Source: an uncultured Erysipelotrichaceae bacterium (GTDB lineage: Bacteria; Bacillota_I; Bacilli_A; Erysipelotrichales; Erysipelotrichaceae). From it: a stretch of 9,711 nucleotides of DNA. A program made the translations under genes and the position numbers. Below, in pieces: positions 7,071-9,711 of this stretch (the first letter of the stretch is position 1; each line of letters opens with the position of its first letter). The DNA lies in the NCBI GenBank assembly GCA_902803275.1, contig CADCPE010000042.1, positions 1 through 9,711 of the forward strand. Direction: 5' to 3'. The notes beneath the pieces are model-generated. The model worked only from the letters and a program-made list of their open reading frames with translations, had not been told where the DNA came from and made no database searches.

Positions 7071-7768
7071 TAGTCGTACTTTGCGCAATGAAGGAAGAAA
7101 GAAACGCTTTACTCAAGCTGATGAAGGATGTCAAAGCCATAAAGAACAAAAAAGTCAGGGTTCTGGATACGGAACTTAACAATACTTTTTTTACTGGAAA
7201 GATCAATGACAAGGAAGTTGTCGTCAGCAAGACCGGCATCGGTGAAGTATATGCGACGATCGCTACAGTCCTGGCGATTCAGAAGTTCAAGCCAGAACTG
7301 ATCATAAATCTTGGCTGTGCAGGTTCCTTGAATGAAAATGTGAGAGTAAATGACGTTGTGGTAGCTGAAAGGGTAGCGGAATGGCGTTTCGATGCGCTGG
7401 ACTGGCCAAGAGGATTTGATTCGAAATACACCTCATTCTCATGTGACCAGAAAGTCATCAAGATCATGAAGAAGCTAAAACTTGATGCCAAGGTACATTA
7501 CGGCGACATCGTAAGTGCCAATGAATTCATATATAAGAAGTCACAGCTCAATGAACTGAAAAAGCACTATCCGGAAGCTTTGTGCGGCGAAATGGAAGGA
7601 TCGGCAATCGCCAACACCTGTTTTGCTTTGGGTGTTAACTGTTCCGTTATCAGATCGATATCAGATGAGACTCTGGTAGCCAAGAACTATCACCAGTATT
7701 ATTTCAACCTTGAACAGGTTTGCAGTACAGCAGCAGACATCGCTGCTCAGATAATAAGGAAGTACTAG
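7067..7768 (+). CDS. mtnN: 5'-methylthioadenosine/S-adenosylhomocysteine nucleosidase-like protein
   Basis: The 233-residue product belongs to the nucleoside phosphorylase/nucleosidase fold and resembles MTA/SAH nucleosidase, which cleaves adenine from these SAM by-products. Residues equivalent to the E. coli catalytic set are present: Glu11 in AMKEE, Glu177 in EMEGSAIA (ribose contact) and the catalytic Asp200 in IRSISD. The core NLGCAGSL also fits. The substrate region departs from E. coli: RYHDADVTAFGY is replaced by EWRFDALDWPRGF, and the adenine-loop SGDAFI reads SANEFI. MtnN is therefore the best name, but a different 5'-substituent preference, or another adenine nucleoside, is possible. 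The ATG overlaps the methyltransferase stop by 4 bp with a G-rich Shine-Dalgarno (near 7053-7058). The stop abuts the dnaD ATG with no gap. Confidence 0.85.
   Translation: MIVVLCAMKEERNALLKLMKDVKAIKNKKVRVLDTELNNTFFTGKINDKEVVVSKTGIGEVYATIATVLAIQKFKPELIINLGCAGSLNENVRVNDVVVAERVAEWRFDALDWPRGFDSKYTSFSCDQKVIKIMKKLKLDAKVHYGDIVSANEFIYKKSQLNELKKHYPEALCGEMEGSAIANTCFALGVNCSVIRSISDETLVAKNYHQYYFNLEQVCSTAADIAAQIIRKY
7756..7762 (+). promoter_or_regulatory. Ribosome binding site of dnaD
   Basis: AAGGAAG with GGA ending 8 nt before the ATG at 7769 is a strong Shine-Dalgarno. It lies in the last codons of the nucleosidase gene and supports this start. Confidence 0.7.
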
Positions 7769-8266
7769 ATGAAAAAGTGGTATCAGGAATCATATTTTGA
7801 TCGCAAGAACTGGATCTTGGAGAATTTTGACAAACTTAATCTCACCAGCGATGAGACGCTTTTGATCCTGCTGGTAGATCTGTGCAAAACGAACAGGAAA
7901 TACGTTACATACGATTATCTTATGAAAAAACTCAACAAGAGCGCTAAACAGATAGATACGATCGTAGCTTCTCTTGTGAACAAGCATTATCTTAAGATCT
8001 CCAGCAATTCCAAGGGACTGATCTTTGATTTTGATGAGATATTTGAATTCGATCCAAACAGATACGAGATAAGTGACAGCAAGGATATATTTGATACAGT
8101 ATCAGAGGTTTTCGGCAAGCCTCTTTCACCGCTGGACCTGCAGAAGATAAGTGAACTGCTGCAGACATACGGAGAAAAAAGATTCATTGAAGCGCTCAGA
8201 CTTGCAGAGGCAAAAAGAACTTTCAAGGTCGCCTATATCGAAGGCATTCTACGTAATGAAAAATAG
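7769..8266 (+). CDS. dnaD: DnaD-family replication initiation/primosome protein (short form)
   Basis: DnaD helps remodel DNA and load the replicative helicase with DnaB and DnaI in low-GC Gram-positives. This copy is 165 residues, against about 232 in B. subtilis. An N-terminal winged-helix domain (about residues 25-80, with LTSDETLLILLVDL and YDYLMKKLN) is joined by an acidic linker (FDFDEIFEFD) to the DnaB/DnaD C-terminal domain, starting at EVFGKPLSPLDLQKI (about 113-127). The family's YxxxIxxxW motif near the end of this domain is present as Tyr156 and Ile160, but the Trp position is Glu164, and the protein stops one residue later with no C-terminal tail. It abuts mtnN with a good ribosome binding site and overlaps nth by 11 bp. 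The dnaD-nth pairing matches Bacillus, which supports the assignment. Confidence 0.88.
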   Translation: MKKWYQESYFDRKNWILENFDKLNLTSDETLLILLVDLCKTNRKYVTYDYLMKKLNKSAKQIDTIVASLVNKHYLKISSNSKGLIFDFDEIFEFDPNRYEISDSKDIFDTVSEVFGKPLSPLDLQKISELLQTYGEKRFIEALRLAEAKRTFKVAYIEGILRNEK

Positions 8267-8870
8267 TACTTTCATAATGAAGAAACTCGATGAGCTTTAT
8301 CCAAAGGCTCATTGCGAGCTGATACACAGAAATAATTTTGAGCTGCTTGTGGCAGTCGTCTTGTCTGCCCAGACGACGGACGAAAGAGTCAATTCAGTTA
8401 CACCTTTACTATTTGCAAAATATCCTGATGCCTGTAAACTGGCTGAAGCAGATCTTAAGGATGTGGAAGAGATCATAAGGCCTATCGGTCTTTATCATAA
8501 TAAGGCAATAAACATCATTAAACTGGCAAGGATGCTTGTGGAGAATTTTGCAGGAGAAGTTCCGGATGACAGGGAAAAACTGGAATCTCTTCCGGGTGTA
8601 GGAAGAAAAACCGCCAATGTCATTTTAAGCAACTGCTTTGATGTGCCGGCATTTGCAGTCGACACTCATGTTTCCAGAGTATCCAAAAGGCTGGGCATTG
8701 CTGATAAACAAGACGAGCCTGACAAGATCGAAGAAAAACTGATGGATTATTTTCCCAAAAAATACTGGGGAAAACTTCATCATCAGTTCATTTTTTTCGG
8801 TCGTTATAAATGTAAGGCTGCCAAGCCTGATTGCGCAGACTGTCCGTTAAAGAAGATCTGCACTATTTAG
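8256..8870 (+). CDS. nth: Endonuclease III (Nth), DNA glycosylase/AP lyase
   Basis: Nth removes oxidised pyrimidines and nicks the abasic site in base-excision repair. The 204-residue product has the helix-hairpin-helix LPGVGRKTA at about 112-120 with catalytic Lys118, and catalytic Asp136 in FAVDTHVSR. The C-terminal [4Fe-4S] cluster has the standard spacing Cys186-x6-Cys193-x2-Cys196-x5-Cys202. Length is close to E. coli Nth (211). I chose the ATG at 8256, which overlaps dnaD by 11 bp with a weak AAGG 11 nt upstream. The in-frame ATG at 8277 has no ribosome binding site, and upstream in-frame codons lie inside dnaD and encode nothing family-like. The stop overlaps the convergent UPF0371 gene by 8 bp. 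It appears to be the last gene of the operon. Confidence 0.96.
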   Translation: MKNSTFIMKKLDELYPKAHCELIHRNNFELLVAVVLSAQTTDERVNSVTPLLFAKYPDACKLAEADLKDVEEIIRPIGLYHNKAINIIKLARMLVENFAGEVPDDREKLESLPGVGRKTANVILSNCFDVPAFAVDTHVSRVSKRLGIADKQDEPDKIEEKLMDYFPKKYWGKLHHQFIFFGRYKCKAAKPDCADCPLKKICTI

Positions 8871-9711
8871 CGTGATAGAGCTTCTTGGTCTGATAGATAG
8901 GTTCCATGGTTAGGTGCATGCCTAACTTTTTAAATACATTGACATCCACTTCGGAGAGGATGACGGAAGAGTGAACTTCGCATCCTTTAAGCAAGGCCAA
9001 GGCATCCAAAGCCTGTTTGCATTGTTTGGATGTGATCGAATCTACAGCCAGGGCTATCAGAACTTCATCGGTATGCAGACGCGGATTGTTTCCTTTTAAT
9101 GACTTGGTTTTCAATTCCTGTATCGGAGTCAGGACAGCTTCCGAAAGGATTGGCACATCAGGGATCTCAGCTGCAATTTTCATGACATTAAGAAGTGCGG
9201 CTGCAGAAGCTCCCATGAGTTTTGATGTCTTGCCGGTAATGATCTGATTGTTGTATTCGATAGCTACAGCCGGTTCGCCTGTCTTGTGCGCAAGCTCCAT
9301 GGCTTTTGTGGCGACTTTTCTGTCTTCGATCGTAACGCCGGCTTTATTCATGATCGTCTCCATTTTAAAGACGGATTCTTCGGTCGTATTGTCTTTTCTC
9401 AATTCGATAAGCAGATCGTAATATCTTCTGATAATCTCATTTTTTGAAGCTTTCTGGCAAGCTTCATCGTCACTGATGCAGTAGCCTGCCATATTGACGC
9501 CCATATCGGTAGGAGACTTGTAGATCTGCTTACCCATGATCCTCACCAGCAGATCATTGAGGATAGGAAAGACTTCGACATCGCGATTGTAGTTGATGGC
9601 TATCTCGTTATAGGCTTCCAGATGGAACGGGTCGATCATGTTTACATCATTAAGGTCGATGGTTGCCGCTTCATATGCCAGATTGACCGGATGATTCAGT
9701 GGAAGATTCCA
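8863..9711 (-). CDS. UPF0371 (DUF1846) family protein, 5' part outside window
   Basis: On the minus strand a frame stays open from base 9711 to a stop at 8863-8865, giving 282 visible residues, the C-terminal part of a family of about 500. Translation entering the window reads WNLPLNHPVNLAYEAATIDL and continues DVNMIDPFHLEAY, then GVNMAGYCISDDEA, GASAAALLNVMKIAAEIPD and NPRLHTDEVLIALAV, which I recognise as DUF1846. A structure exists for a pneumococcal member, but I know of no established function. An ATG at 9637-9639 lies inside the conserved MIDPFHLEAY segment and is not the true start. The gene converges on nth, sharing 8 bp of coding sequence, and its 3' end carries an apparent terminator for the opposite strand. 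Confidence 0.88.
   Translation of the reverse strand, partial: WNLPLNHPVNLAYEAATIDLNDVNMIDPFHLEAYNEIAINYNRDVEVFPILNDLLVRIMGKQIYKSPTDMGVNMAGYCISDDEACQKASKNEIIRRYYDLLIELRKDNTTEESVFKMETIMNKAGVTIEDRKVATKAMELAHKTGEPAVAIEYNNQIITGKTSKLMGASAAALLNVMKIAAEIPDVPILSEAVLTPIQELKTKSLKGNNPRLHTDEVLIALAVDSITSKQCKQALDALALLKGCEVHSSVILSEVDVNVFKKLGMHLTMEPIYQTKKLYHAK
8909..8931 (+). terminator. Probable rho-independent terminator of the parE-nth operon
   Basis: A perfect 6 bp stem, GTTAGG (8909-8914) with CCTAAC (8921-8926), encloses the six-base loop TGCATG and is followed at once by TTTTT (8927-8931). It begins 38 bp after the nth stop, a normal distance. It lies inside the antisense-oriented UPF0371 coding sequence. 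The stem is short and only half GC, so strength is uncertain, and the pattern could be chance in coding DNA. Confidence 0.5.

Noticed and set aside
8151..8255. Longer N-terminus of nth starting inside dnaD
   Set aside because: The 35 extra codons lie fully within dnaD in another frame and give a basic, Cys-rich sequence with no Nth similarity.
8815..8828. Hairpin AGGCT-gcca-AGCCT near the end of nth as a terminator for the UPF0371 gene
   Set aside because: The stem is only 5 bp and the minus-strand sequence after it (TTACATTTATAA) is not a proper T-tract; it codes for conserved residues of the Nth iron-sulphur region.
9017..9247. Open frame of 76 codons on the plus strand within the UPF0371 gene
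   Set aside because: The minus-strand frame encodes conserved DUF1846 sequence; the plus-strand translation matches no family I recognise.
1..9711. Defence system, prophage, transposon, CRISPR array, tRNA or riboswitch
   Set aside because: Nearly all of the window is accounted for by conserved housekeeping genes with no long non-coding space; I saw no direct-repeat arrays, inverted-repeat ends, transposase or integrase motifs, or tRNA-like cloverleaf.

Overview
The window is a gene-dense stretch of a low-to-moderate GC bacterial chromosome, almost certainly Bacillota (Firmicutes). The evidence is the ParE/ParC-type topoisomerase IV pair, the yqeG-yqeH-yhbY-yqeK-rsfS-yqeM ribosome-assembly cluster, a DnaD primosome protein next to Nth as in Bacillus, and a UPF0371 (DUF1846) gene. 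The compact gene variants and the missing nadD suggest a gut-type, Erysipelotrichia-like lineage, but that placement is inference.

Layout, + strand: parE (C-terminal part only, cut by the left edge), parC, yqeG, yqeH, yhbY, yqeK, rsfS, yqeM, an mtnN-like nucleosidase, dnaD and nth. These eleven genes run from base 1 to 8870. Neighbours overlap by 1 to 31 bp or abut with 0 to 1 bp between them, so they look like one co-transcribed, translationally coupled unit. I see no room for an internal promoter outside coding sequence. On the - strand the 3' part of a UPF0371 gene enters from the right edge and ends 8 bp inside nth. A probable intrinsic terminator for the + strand operon lies within the UPF0371 coding sequence.

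Functionally the unit joins chromosome decatenation (topoisomerase IV), ribosome subunit biogenesis and silencing (YqeH, YhbY, RsfS, with YqeG as cluster partner), dinucleotide clean-up (YqeK), a methyltransferase next to a nucleosidase that would clear its S-adenosylhomocysteine by-product (YqeM and MtnN-like), replication initiation (DnaD) and base-excision repair (Nth).

Most of the window is conserved housekeeping sequence; I find no mobile element, RNA gene, CRISPR array or clearly new system. The points worth a second look are a clamp-binding-like QTSLF peptide at the ParC C-terminus, clean absence of nadD from its usual slot, a shortened DnaD lacking the usual motif tryptophan, a diverged nucleosidase pocket, a YqeH without a recognisable G5 motif, and the convergent overlap with its embedded terminator.
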